DNA from: Desulfoprunum benzoelyticum | GTDB lineage: Bacteria; Desulfobacterota; Desulfobulbia; Desulfobulbales; Desulfocapsaceae | Reading direction: 5' to 3' | Length of the DNA: 64,000 bases | Assembly (NCBI RefSeq): GCF_014201505.1 | Contig: NZ_JACHEO010000001.1 | Coordinates: 372,001 to 436,000 of the forward strand | Shown: piece after piece, positions 51,079-59,378 of the stretch | Layout: every line of letters begins with the position of its first letter | Position numbering within the stretch: position 1 is the stretch's first letter | Position numbers and translations under genes: made by a program | The notes under the pieces: model-generated | The model's database searches: none | The model's input: the letters and a program-made list of their open reading frames with translations, nothing else | Told to the model about the DNA's origin: nothing

Positions 51079-52380
51079 ATGAACTGGAAAAACGAGTGGA
51101 AGATCCTGTTGCTCATTGTCGCCGTCTTTCTCGGCTGTTATTACCTGCCGGTCGGCTCGGCCCGCTTTGACAATGCGATTCTCGAGGCCTTCCACCTCGT
51201 CAAGTGGTACGCCCAGGAGCATGTCCTGCTCTGCCTGGTGCCGGCCTTTTTCATTGCCGGGGCCATCGGCGTGTTCATCAGCCAGGCGGCGGTCATGCGG
51301 TATCTCGGTCCGAAGGCCGACAAGGCCATGGCCTATGGCGTGGCCTCGGTCTCGGGGACGATTCTTGCCGTCTGCTCCTGCACCATCCTGCCGCTTTTTG
51401 CCGGCATCTACAAGATGGGCGCCGGCCTCGGCCCGGCTACGGCCTTCCTCTATTCCGGACCGGCGATCAACGTCCTGGCGATCGTCCTGACGGCGCGGAT
51501 CCTGGGACCGGAAATGGGTACGGCCCGGGCCGTCGGCGCGGTGGTGCTGAGCATCATTATCGGCGCCGCGATGGCCTTCATCTACCGCAAGGAGGAACAG
51601 GCCAAGCTGGCGATCCAGATGGCGATGCCGGAGGAGGAGGTCAAGCGGCCGCTGTGGCAGACCACGCTCTACTTCGCGACGATGATCGGGGTTCTGGTCT
51701 TCGCCAACTGGGGCCGACCGCAGGAAACGACCGGTCTGTGGGCGGCGATCTTCGCCGCAAAATGGCAGATCACCTCAACCTTTGCCGCCGCCCTCGGCCT
51801 GATCCTGATCATGTGGTTCGGCATGCGGGCCTGGAAGGTCGGATCGATCGCGGTGCCGGTCGTCGCCCTGGCCCTGCTCTTCCCCGACCAGCCGATCATC
51901 GCCTTCACCGCCGGTTTCATCGGCCTGTCGATCTTCACCAGTACCGACAAGGGTGAAAACGGCGCCTGGTTCGCCTCGTCGTGGACCTTCGCCAAGCAGA
52001 TCCTGCCGCTGCTGCTCTTCGGCGTCCTCGTCGCCGGCGCCCTGCTCGGCCGGGTCGGCCATGAAGGTCTGATCCCGTCCGAGTGGGTCGCGCTGGCGGT
52101 CGGCGGCAATTCCCTCGGCGCCAACTTCTTTGCCGCCGTCGCCGGGGCCTTCATGTACTTCGCCACCCTGACCGAGGTGCCGATCCTGCAGGGACTGATC
52201 GGCAGCGGCATGGGCAAGGGGCCGGCACTGACCCTGCTGCTGGCCGGCCCGGCCCTGAGCCTGCCGAGCATGCTGGTGATCAACACCGTGCTCGGCCTGA
52301 AGAAAACCGCCACCTTCGTGGCTCTGACCATCGTGTTCTCAGCGTTCTGCGGCATGTTGTATGGAATGTTCTTTGGCTAA
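51079..52380 (+). CDS. permease of the DUF318/YraQ (ArsP-like) family
   Basis: 433 residues with about ten TM helices in two homologous halves. VCSCTILPLFAGIYKMGAGLGPATAFLYSGPAINVLAI and ATLTEVPILQGLIGSGMGKGPALTLLLAGPALSLPSML are the two conserved half-repeats. The Cys pair in CSCT is typical of the family. Relatives include ArsP, an exporter of trivalent organoarsenicals, and permeases next to redox-disulfide proteins. Substrate likely an arsenical or another thiol-reactive species, inferred from the operon. Starts 24 nt after arsR. Confidence 0.85.
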   Translation: MNWKNEWKILLLIVAVFLGCYYLPVGSARFDNAILEAFHLVKWYAQEHVLLCLVPAFFIAGAIGVFISQAAVMRYLGPKADKAMAYGVASVSGTILAVCSCTILPLFAGIYKMGAGLGPATAFLYSGPAINVLAIVLTARILGPEMGTARAVGAVVLSIIIGAAMAFIYRKEEQAKLAIQMAMPEEEVKRPLWQTTLYFATMIGVLVFANWGRPQETTGLWAAIFAAKWQITSTFAAALGLILIMWFGMRAWKVGSIAVPVVALALLFPDQPIIAFTAGFIGLSIFTSTDKGENGAWFASSWTFAKQILPLLLFGVLVAGALLGRVGHEGLIPSEWVALAVGGNSLGANFFAAVAGAFMYFATLTEVPILQGLIGSGMGKGPALTLLLAGPALSLPSMLVINTVLGLKKTATFVALTIVFSAFCGMLYGMFFG

Positions 52381-52397
52381 CAACTATGGAGGAAAAA

Positions 52398-52628
52398 ATG
52401 AAAATTCATATTCTCGGACCGGGGTGCGCCAAATGCGCCCAGCTTGGTGAAACCGTCACTGCCGCGACCAAGGAGCTCGGCATCGATTGCGAAATCGAAA
52501 AGGTCACCGACTTCAACAAGATCATGTCGTTCGGAGTCATGATGACCCCCGGCCTGGTGGTCAACGGTGAGGTCAAGGCAGTGGGCCGGGTCCCCTCCCT
52601 CGAAGAGATCAAGTCCATGCTGAAATGA
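52398..52628 (+). CDS. redox-active disulfide protein (thioredoxin-fold, TM0996 type)
   Basis: 76 residues, a minimal thioredoxin fold with the active site GPGCAKCAQ (CxxC) and the cis-Pro loop MMTPGLVVNG. These small proteins are routinely encoded after DUF318 permeases in anaerobes. The inferred role is thiol-disulfide exchange with the permease or with ArsC. Cytoplasmic. ATG at 52398 with GGAGG upstream. Confidence 0.9.
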   Translation: MKIHILGPGCAKCAQLGETVTAATKELGIDCEIEKVTDFNKIMSFGVMMTPGLVVNGEVKAVGRVPSLEEIKSMLK

Positions 52629-52677
52629 TCTTCGGCAGGGACCAACAGGTTTTTTTTTATCTAACCAGGAGAAATAC

Positions 52678-53076
52678 GTGAACACTTCTTTTGCTGTCAG
52701 AACCATCAAGATGCTGATCGCCACCGCCTGCCTGTTGCTGCTGCCGGCGACAGAGATTTTCGCCGCCGGCAACGGAGGGATTCAGGAGATCCCCGTTCCC
52801 GGCAAGGTGACCCTGGCCGAACTGGGATCGACCAGATGCATCCCCTGCAAGTTGATGATGCCGATCATGGAGGAGCTGAAACAGGAATACAACGGCCGGC
52901 TGGCCGTCGTCTTCGTCGATATCATGGAACATCCCGGGACCGGGCAGAAATTCAACATCATGTCGATCCCGACCCAGATCTTCTTTGACGCCGACGGCAA
53001 GGAGGTCCTCCGACACGTCGGTTTCATGGAGAAGGCGGCAATCGTCGCCGAACTGGAGAAACTCGGGCTCAAGTAA
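52678..53076 (+). CDS. exported thioredoxin-like protein
   Basis: 132 residues. A signal peptide (about 1-29, ending IFAAG) is followed by a thioredoxin fold with the active site STRCIPCK and the cis-Pro loop MSIPTQIFFD. It should work in the periplasm and be kept reduced by the CcdA protein encoded 3 nt downstream. Start is GTG at 52678 with AGGAG upstream. A T8 tract precedes the ribosome site. Role in arsenical handling is inferred from the operon. Confidence 0.88.
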   Translation: MNTSFAVRTIKMLIATACLLLLPATEIFAAGNGGIQEIPVPGKVTLAELGSTRCIPCKLMMPIMEELKQEYNGRLAVVFVDIMEHPGTGQKFNIMSIPTQIFFDADGKEVLRHVGFMEKAAIVAELEKLGLK

Positions 53077-53079
53077 CCC

Positions 53080-53784
53080 ATGGACCAGGCCTTTCTCACC
53101 ATCAACTCCTGGATGGGCCAGGGCCTCCTGCTCGGGGGCCTCGGCTGCTTTCTCTGGGGCATGGTCAGCGTCCTGTTCAGTCCCTGTCACATCGCCTCCA
53201 TTCCGCTGATCATCGGCTATGTCGCCGGCCAGAATCACCTGGTGGCAGGTCGCAAGGCGACACTCTACGCGGTGGTCTTCACCACCGGCCTGTTCATCAC
53301 CATCGCGGTGATCGGCATGATCTGTTCCCTGCTCGGGAGGATGCTCGGCGATGTCGGCCCCTACTGGACCATCGCCATCGGCCTGCTGCTGGTGTGGCTC
53401 GCCCTCGACATGCTGGGGGTGGCGAAATGCTCCATGCCGGGAGGATTGATGGCCCGCCTGACCGTCAAGGGCCTGACCGGCGCCTTCGTCCTCGGCCTGG
53501 CCTACGGAGTGCTGTCCGGCTCCTGCACCTTCGGCTTCATCGCCCCGATCCTGGCCATCATCTCGGTCCAGGAACAGCTGGCGATCGGCTTGTTCTTCAT
53601 CGTGCTCTTCGGACTCGGTCACTGCCTGCCCATCGCCGTGGCCGGCAGTTCGACGGCGCTGGTCAAAAAGCTGCTGATCAGCTCCTCCTGGCAACAAGGC
53701 GGCCGGGTCTTCCGTCGGCTGGCCGGGACGATGATCGCCCTGCTCGGCATCTATTTTATCGTCCAGCCGTTTCTCAACATCTGA
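53080..53784 (+). CDS. CcdA-family transmembrane electron carrier
   Basis: 234 residues with six TM helices. The two redox cysteines are in VLFSPCHIASIPLIIGYVAG and in GVLSGSCTFGFIAPILAI, matching the CcdA/DsbD-beta core. CcdA passes electrons from cytoplasmic thioredoxin to periplasmic thiol proteins. Coupled to the exported thioredoxin before it, it gives a dedicated reducing shuttle inside the arsenic unit. No cytochrome c biogenesis genes are adjacent, so the usual heme role is less likely here. Confidence 0.9.
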   Translation: MDQAFLTINSWMGQGLLLGGLGCFLWGMVSVLFSPCHIASIPLIIGYVAGQNHLVAGRKATLYAVVFTTGLFITIAVIGMICSLLGRMLGDVGPYWTIAIGLLLVWLALDMLGVAKCSMPGGLMARLTVKGLTGAFVLGLAYGVLSGSCTFGFIAPILAIISVQEQLAIGLFFIVLFGLGHCLPIAVAGSSTALVKKLLISSSWQQGGRVFRRLAGTMIALLGIYFIVQPFLNI

Positions 53785-53804
53785 CACCCCCTTCGATACC
53801 ACTG

Positions 53805-54275
<471 letters not shown>

Positions 54276-54282
54276 GGCGAAG

Positions 54283-54765
54283 ATGGACACCCTGCTGCTC
54301 TACCTCATCGCCGCGACCTGTCTGACCTGGTCCTACCTGAAGAACAGGGAGAAAACCAGAACCGCGATGAAAAAGGCCTTCAAGGCCTTCGAAAACATCC
54401 TGCCCCAGTTCCTCGTCGTCCTGATCCTGGTGGCGATGGCCATGGCGGTCCTCGATACCGCGACGATCTCGCTCGTTCTCGGCCGGGACTCCGGGGTCTG
54501 GGGGGTCTTGGCCGCCTCCCTGGTGGGCGCGGTCACGCTGATTCCCGGATTCGTCGCCTTCCCCGCGGCCGCCGCCCTGCTGCAGGGGGGAGCGGGGGCG
54601 ACCCAGATCGCCGCCTTCGTTTCCAGCCTGATGATGGTCGGGATCGTCACCCTGCCGCTGGAGATCCAGTTTTTCGGCAAGCGGGCGGCATTTCTCCGCA
54701 ATCTCCTGGCCTATGGCTTTTCCCTGATTGCCGCGATCTTCGTCGGCTGGACGGTGAGCCTGTGA
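54283..54765 (+). CDS. half-size DUF318-like permease
   Basis: 160 residues with four TM helices. VTLIPGFVAFPAAAALLQGGAGATQIAAFVSSLMMVGIVTLPLEIQFFG resembles one half of the YraQ/ArsP-type permease at 51079, so this is a split or half-length relative. ATG at 54283 (GAGG 6 nt upstream) is preferred to an ATG at 54250 inside arsC. It is followed by a 65-residue membrane protein whose GTG overlaps its stop, and the two probably work together. Confidence 0.75.
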   Translation: MDTLLLYLIAATCLTWSYLKNREKTRTAMKKAFKAFENILPQFLVVLILVAMAMAVLDTATISLVLGRDSGVWGVLAASLVGAVTLIPGFVAFPAAAALLQGGAGATQIAAFVSSLMMVGIVTLPLEIQFFGKRAAFLRNLLAYGFSLIAAIFVGWTVSL

Positions 54766-54959
54766 AACCGGTCCTGCGCCGCTATAGGGCCGTCATCGCG
54801 GCCGCCGCCGTCTTCATCGTCTTTCTTCTCCTGTTGCCGCTGTACCGGGTCAAGGCGGTCGATATCGTCGGCATCATCCTGATCGCTGCGGCCATGAAGG
54901 CGCTGGTGCCGCCGGCGGAGGTCCGGCGGCTCTATGCCGAGGCGGAAAAGTTCGATTAG
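54762..54959 (+). CDS. small membrane protein coupled to the half permease
   Basis: 65 residues. Starts at GTG overlapping the preceding TGA by 4 nt. It has two hydrophobic segments (VIAAAAVFIVFLLLLPL and VDIVGIILIAAAMKALV) and a charged C-terminus. It is too short to stand alone as a permease. It may complete the half permease before it. I do not recognise a named family. Confidence 0.65.
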   Translation: MKPVLRRYRAVIAAAAVFIVFLLLLPLYRVKAVDIVGIILIAAAMKALVPPAEVRRLYAEAEKFD

Positions 54960-55038
54960 TCCAGCAACTGAGCTCAATATCGTCTGGATTGCTGTCGGGA
55001 AGTTCCGTGGCAGCTGTCAACGGGCGGGGCGAGGAAAC

Positions 55039-55560
55039 TTACTCGAAGCGGAATTGCGAGAGATAGGCGGCCAGCGCCTCCCTTTTCTCTCCCTGCAGGG
55101 CCGGACAGTTGGTGTGATCCTTGGCCCCTTCGATCACCCGGACGGCAAAGACCATGCAGGTCGGCTGGCCGCATTCCCGGCAGTTGGTCTGCGGCAGCAG
55201 TTTCAGGATCTCCAGCAGGGACGGCTGCCTGGCCCCCTGTTCGCTGGGCTCGATGTCGGCCCGGTTGTCCCAGGCGCTGTTGATCTCGCGCTGCAGCCAG
55301 GCGACGACCTTCTCCGCCTGTTCTTCATCCTGCAGGGCGTTGACCGCGATCTTGCGGGGATGGATGGTGATCAGCTTGCCGGAGGTCTTCAGGGTCAGCG
55401 AGGGAGGCTCCTTCGTATAGGCAAAGCCGCCGAGGACGGTGTTGAGATACGGCAGCGCTGCCCCGACGTCATCGTGCAGATGGGCGAAACAGTGCAGGGT
55501 CCGGGCGCCGGCGTTGCACTTCGAGCGAAAGATCTCCAGGGTATAACCTGTCAGCAACAT
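55039..55560 (-). CDS. 4Fe-4S protein with a CFeSP-type Fe-S domain
   Basis: 173 residues. The C-terminal part has C-x2-C-x4-C-x16-C in LLPQTNCRECGQPTCMVFAVRVIEGAKDHTNCPAL, the four-Cys [4Fe-4S] domain (PF04060 type) seen in corrinoid Fe-S and electron-transfer proteins. The N-terminal 130 residues (MLLTGYTLEIFRSKCNAGARTLHCFAHLHDDVG...) are less known. It lies 7 nt downstream of ACR3 on the same strand, so it is likely co-expressed with the arsenite pump. Role unknown, possibly arsenic redox or sensing. Confidence 0.8.
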   Translation of the reverse strand: MLLTGYTLEIFRSKCNAGARTLHCFAHLHDDVGAALPYLNTVLGGFAYTKEPPSLTLKTSGKLITIHPRKIAVNALQDEEQAEKVVAWLQREINSAWDNRADIEPSEQGARQPSLLEILKLLPQTNCRECGQPTCMVFAVRVIEGAKDHTNCPALQGEKREALAAYLSQFRFE

Positions 55561-55567
55561 AGTTATG

Positions 55568-56638
55568 CTACCCTCTCGTCCTGATGCGTTGGGTGTCAGG
55601 GAACCAGGAGGTGGTGCGATTGGCAATTTTTACCAGGATAAGCATCACCGGGACCTCTACCAAAACACCGACAATAGTCGCCAGAACTGCCGGTGACGAG
55701 GCACCGAACAGGGTGATGGCAACGGCGACCGCCAGTTCAAAAAAATTGGAGGCGCCGATCATTCCGGCCGGCGCAGCGATATCATGCGAAAGTTTCAGCT
55801 TTTTACTGCTCAGATAGGCAATGAAGAAAATTAAAAAAGTCTGAATAATCAACGGCACTGCTATCAAAACGATATGCAGCGGATTCCCGAGAATGATCGT
55901 TCCCTGGAAAGAAAAAATAAGGACGAGAGTCAATAACAATCCGCCAATCGTGACATTATTGAATCTGGGAATGAAAGATGTGTTAAAATATTCTTCCCCT
56001 TTATTCTTAATCACCGTGTGGCGTGTCAGCACCCCACCAGCCAGCGGAATCACGACAAAAAGAACGACCGACAGCAGCAAGGTGTTCCATGGGATTGATA
56101 TTCCGCCCACACCAAGCAACAATGCCACAGTCGGCGTAAAGGCAACGAGGATGATCAGGTCATTGGTTGCCACCTGGACAACGGTGTAAGCCGGATTTCC
56201 TTTGGTCAAATGGCTCCATACAAAAACCATCGCCGTGCAGGGAGCGGCACCGAGAAGAATGGCGCCGGCAAGATAATCCCTGGCCAGATCATGCGGAATC
56301 AAGGACTTGAATGCCACATGGAAAAAAAATGCGGCAATACCGAACATGGTAAAAGGTTTGATCAGCCAATTGACAATCCAGGTGACAAAAAGCCCCCCTG
56401 GATTTTTGCCGACGTTTTTAATGCTGGCAAAATCAACTTTCATCATCATCGGAAAGATCATCAGCCAGATCAACACCGCAATGGGGATGGAAACCTTGGC
56501 GTATTCAAATCTGGCCAGCGCAGCGGGAATGGCGGGAAGGTATTTCCCCAGTACAACACCCGTCGCCATACAGAGAATGACCCACAACGTCAGGTTCCGT
56601 TCAAAGAAACTTATACCTTCCAGGTTGCTTTTTTTCAT
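55568..56638 (-). CDS. acr3: ACR3-family arsenite efflux transporter
   Basis: 356 residues, ten TM helices. The hallmark APCTAMVFVWSHLTKGNPAYTVVQVATNDLIIL contains the essential Cys of ACR3, and later GASNFFELAVAVAITLFG the conserved Asn/Glu region. It exports arsenite using the proton gradient. The gene is AT-richer than its neighbours, suggesting a different origin from the ArsC cluster. It belongs to the second, minus-strand arsenic unit arsR-acr3-FeS. Confidence 0.95.
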   Translation of the reverse strand: MKKSNLEGISFFERNLTLWVILCMATGVVLGKYLPAIPAALARFEYAKVSIPIAVLIWLMIFPMMMKVDFASIKNVGKNPGGLFVTWIVNWLIKPFTMFGIAAFFFHVAFKSLIPHDLARDYLAGAILLGAAPCTAMVFVWSHLTKGNPAYTVVQVATNDLIILVAFTPTVALLLGVGGISIPWNTLLLSVVLFVVIPLAGGVLTRHTVIKNKGEEYFNTSFIPRFNNVTIGGLLLTLVLIFSFQGTIILGNPLHIVLIAVPLIIQTFLIFFIAYLSSKKLKLSHDIAAPAGMIGASNFFELAVAVAITLFGASSPAVLATIVGVLVEVPVMLILVKIANRTTSWFPDTQRIRTRG

Positions 56639-56698
56639 TCAAGACTTCCTCCTTATCTTCCCTACACGCTGAATTGAAGATTATTTTCGCTCTGTTCT

Positions 56699-57082
56699 TC
56701 ACTCACGCGCACGACATTTTTTTCGTTTTTTCTGCTGCCGGCAGAGATCATCCGGATCACAGGCAAGTATGGTCTCCAATCTCCTCCTGTCGGCCTGAAT
56801 TTGCGTCACGTCATCAAGTGATCCGGTGAGCCACTGGCGGAGCAGGTCGGGGAACACGGCGGTCAGACGGTAAAAAACCCACCGCCCCTCCTTGCGGCTC
56901 TGCACCAGCCGGGCATTGTGAAGGATGGTCATGTGGCGCGACACGGTGGCGGGGGCGAGTTGGAGCATCTCGGTGATCTGGCACACGCACAGTTCCTCCC
57001 GGGACATCAGGGCGGCGATCACCCGCATCCGACTGCCGTCCGCCAGGGCCTTGGCGATGTTCAGCGTCTGTTCCACGTGCAT
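56699..57082 (-). CDS. arsR: ArsR-family arsenic-responsive repressor
   Basis: 127 residues. Winged helix with the metalloid site ELCVCQITEML at the DNA-binding helix (C-x-C, classical arsenite site type), recognition helix APATVSRHMTILHNARLV and wing KEGRWVFYRL. The C-terminal tail is basic and has two more Cys. It should repress the acr3 unit. An inverted repeat lies in its promoter (57098-57115). It is distinct in sequence from the ArsR at 50701. Confidence 0.93.
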   Translation of the reverse strand: MHVEQTLNIAKALADGSRMRVIAALMSREELCVCQITEMLQLAPATVSRHMTILHNARLVQSRKEGRWVFYRLTAVFPDLLRQWLTGSLDDVTQIQADRRRLETILACDPDDLCRQQKKRKKCRARE

Positions 57083-57089
57083 TTCCTCT

Positions 57090-57118
57090 ATTGTATGTTT
57101 CGCTAATTGACGAAATAA
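57090..57118 (-). promoter_or_regulatory. arsR promoter with ArsR-type operator
   Basis: Inverted repeat TTTCG-N8-CGAAA (57098-57115) sits in the spacer upstream of a minus-strand TACAAT (-10, 57090-57095). The start of transcription would be only a few bases from the arsR ATG at 57082. The -35 (TTATTT) is weak. Confidence 0.5.
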
Positions 57119-57321
57119 TGGTAAATGAAGTACCCGTCCCTGTCAAAGGTTTTCATCCGGTAGATCCTGGAGGTATACTGTCCGTGTTGAGTGCGTATTC
57201 GCGGCAATATTCCAATGAAATGAATGGCTGCACCGCTTGCTTCGACCGGATCTTCTTCCGCCGTCGCTTCTGCGTACAGGCCTGTCTTCGCTGAGATGTC
57301 AGCAAAACCCGGCCGGATCAC

Positions 57322-57339
57322 TTGACAATCGTCGATTGT
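57322..57339 (+). promoter_or_regulatory. palindromic operator over a consensus -35 upstream of terC
   Basis: ACAATCG-T-CGATTGT (57325-57339) is a perfect 7-bp inverted repeat around one base. It overlaps TTGACA (57322-57327). No good -10 is found at 17 bp, only TACATT at 14 bp. Confidence 0.35.
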
Positions 57340-57458
57340 GCTACATTTTTGTCCATGACCTGTGCACGACGCAGCGGTCTCCCGCCCGAGACGTCTCCGC
57401 CCTCCTCCCGCTGGAGAGAGGGGGCCTCTTTCCCGCCAAACCTGTATGGAGCTGACAC

Positions 57459-58205
<747 letters not shown>

Positions 58206-58685
58206 GGATTTTGCCCGGCGGCCGCCGGCTTCGGCCGTAATGGAGAGCGGGGCCGCGGATCACTCCGGTACCGACCGGGAAACCGCGACGATGAGGAATG
58301 GCCGGCACACCTGGTGCCGGATGAGCAAATGCGGCGATTGCAGTGATCCAGGGACGATTGTCGGACACTCTCTGATCGCGGCTGAATAGTCGACTCGTAC
58401 GAATAACGACAACACCTTCAAGCTACTGAAAAAATAGCGGTTTGGTCCGATGAGTGCCACATGTCCCGTGCATCAAGTGAATGCATTCTGTGGGTGTTTC
58501 TGGAGAAGACGGCGAGCGCTGATCGTTGGTGTGGCATCTTTCTCAAGAACACATACAATCACGCCTGTGGCAGAGACAAATCAGTATTATTCCGGCCGCT
58601 TTCCGGATAATATCTCAGATAGCGTGCTACACGGACATACATAGTCACTTGTTGGACACTTCAAAAACAAGACAGAGATTACATA
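58206..58685. other. 480-bp intergenic region before the UPF0316 gene
   Basis: GC falls steadily toward the right. I see no convincing gene: a frame at 58450-58644 has no ribosome site or domain. No strong hairpin with a T-run was found after terC. Short inverted sequence is present but nothing I would name. Confidence 0.45.
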
Positions 58686-59252
58686 ATGACTGAATCAAAT
58701 ATCATTATCGCGCTAACCATATTCATTGCGCGTGTGTGCGACGTAGGTCTTGGAACGATTCGCCATGCGCTGATTATTCGTGGGCGCAAGAGCTACGTCT
58801 TCATTATCGCCTTTTTTGAAGCGATTATATGGGTTTATGCAGTATCTCGCGTCCTGTCATCAATCCAGGATCCTCTCACTTCGATTGCTTTTGCAACAGG
58901 TTTTGCGACCGGTACATTTGTTGGCATGACCATCGAAAACCTCCTTAAAATTGGCGAACAAGTTATCAGGATATTCTCAAGATCCGGACACCTTGTTGCG
59001 CAGCGATTTCGAGAAAAGGATTACCGTGTGACTGTCTTTGATGGAAACGGTCGCGATGGTGTTGTCCAATTGCTCTTCGTACAGGTAAAACGAAGAGAAG
59101 TTTCACGCGCTATGGGTATCGCCAGACATGCAGACCCACACTGCCTCATCATAATTGACGACATTCGTTCTGTGCATATGGCAAAGTCTTCTGGTGAAAG
59201 CGGGACGGATTTACTGTCTGTGCCCCCTCTTGTTTCTCCTGACAATAAATAG
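58686..59252 (+). CDS. UPF0316 / DUF2179-type membrane protein
   Basis: 188 residues. Three N-terminal TM helices: IIIALTIFIARVCDVGLGTIRHALIIRG, SYVFIIAFFEAIIWVYAVSRVL and IAFATGFATGTFVGMTIENLL. A soluble C-terminal domain with the YitT/DUF2179-like fold (LLFVQVKRREVSRAMGIAR, then CLIIIDDIRSV) follows. Function unknown. The gene is low in GC compared with TerC and the cyclase on either side. ATG at 58686 with an AGAGA ribosome site. Confidence 0.8.
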   Translation: MTESNIIIALTIFIARVCDVGLGTIRHALIIRGRKSYVFIIAFFEAIIWVYAVSRVLSSIQDPLTSIAFATGFATGTFVGMTIENLLKIGEQVIRIFSRSGHLVAQRFREKDYRVTVFDGNGRDGVVQLLFVQVKRREVSRAMGIARHADPHCLIIIDDIRSVHMAKSSGESGTDLLSVPPLVSPDNK

Positions 59253-59378
59253 ACAGGAGTTCGTCCAACCATGCAGCATTCTTTCACTATCGCCGTTGTC
59301 GATTTTCTTTCGCGCCCTGACAACAAAGCACCAGTCAAACAGATAGCATTGTGATAATTCAACGCTCCTCAGATGTGA

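Larger units (their letters stand above)
57083..57458. other. 376-bp divergent region (arsR / terC)
   Basis: Contains the arsR promoter/operator (57090-57118) and, near 57322-57339, a palindrome overlapping a -35-like element upstream of terC. No protein gene seen. Confidence 0.55.

Noticed and set aside
58450-58644. 64-residue frame before the UPF0316 gene
   Set aside because: No ribosome site, no domain or coupling to neighbours, and a composition that looks non-coding.
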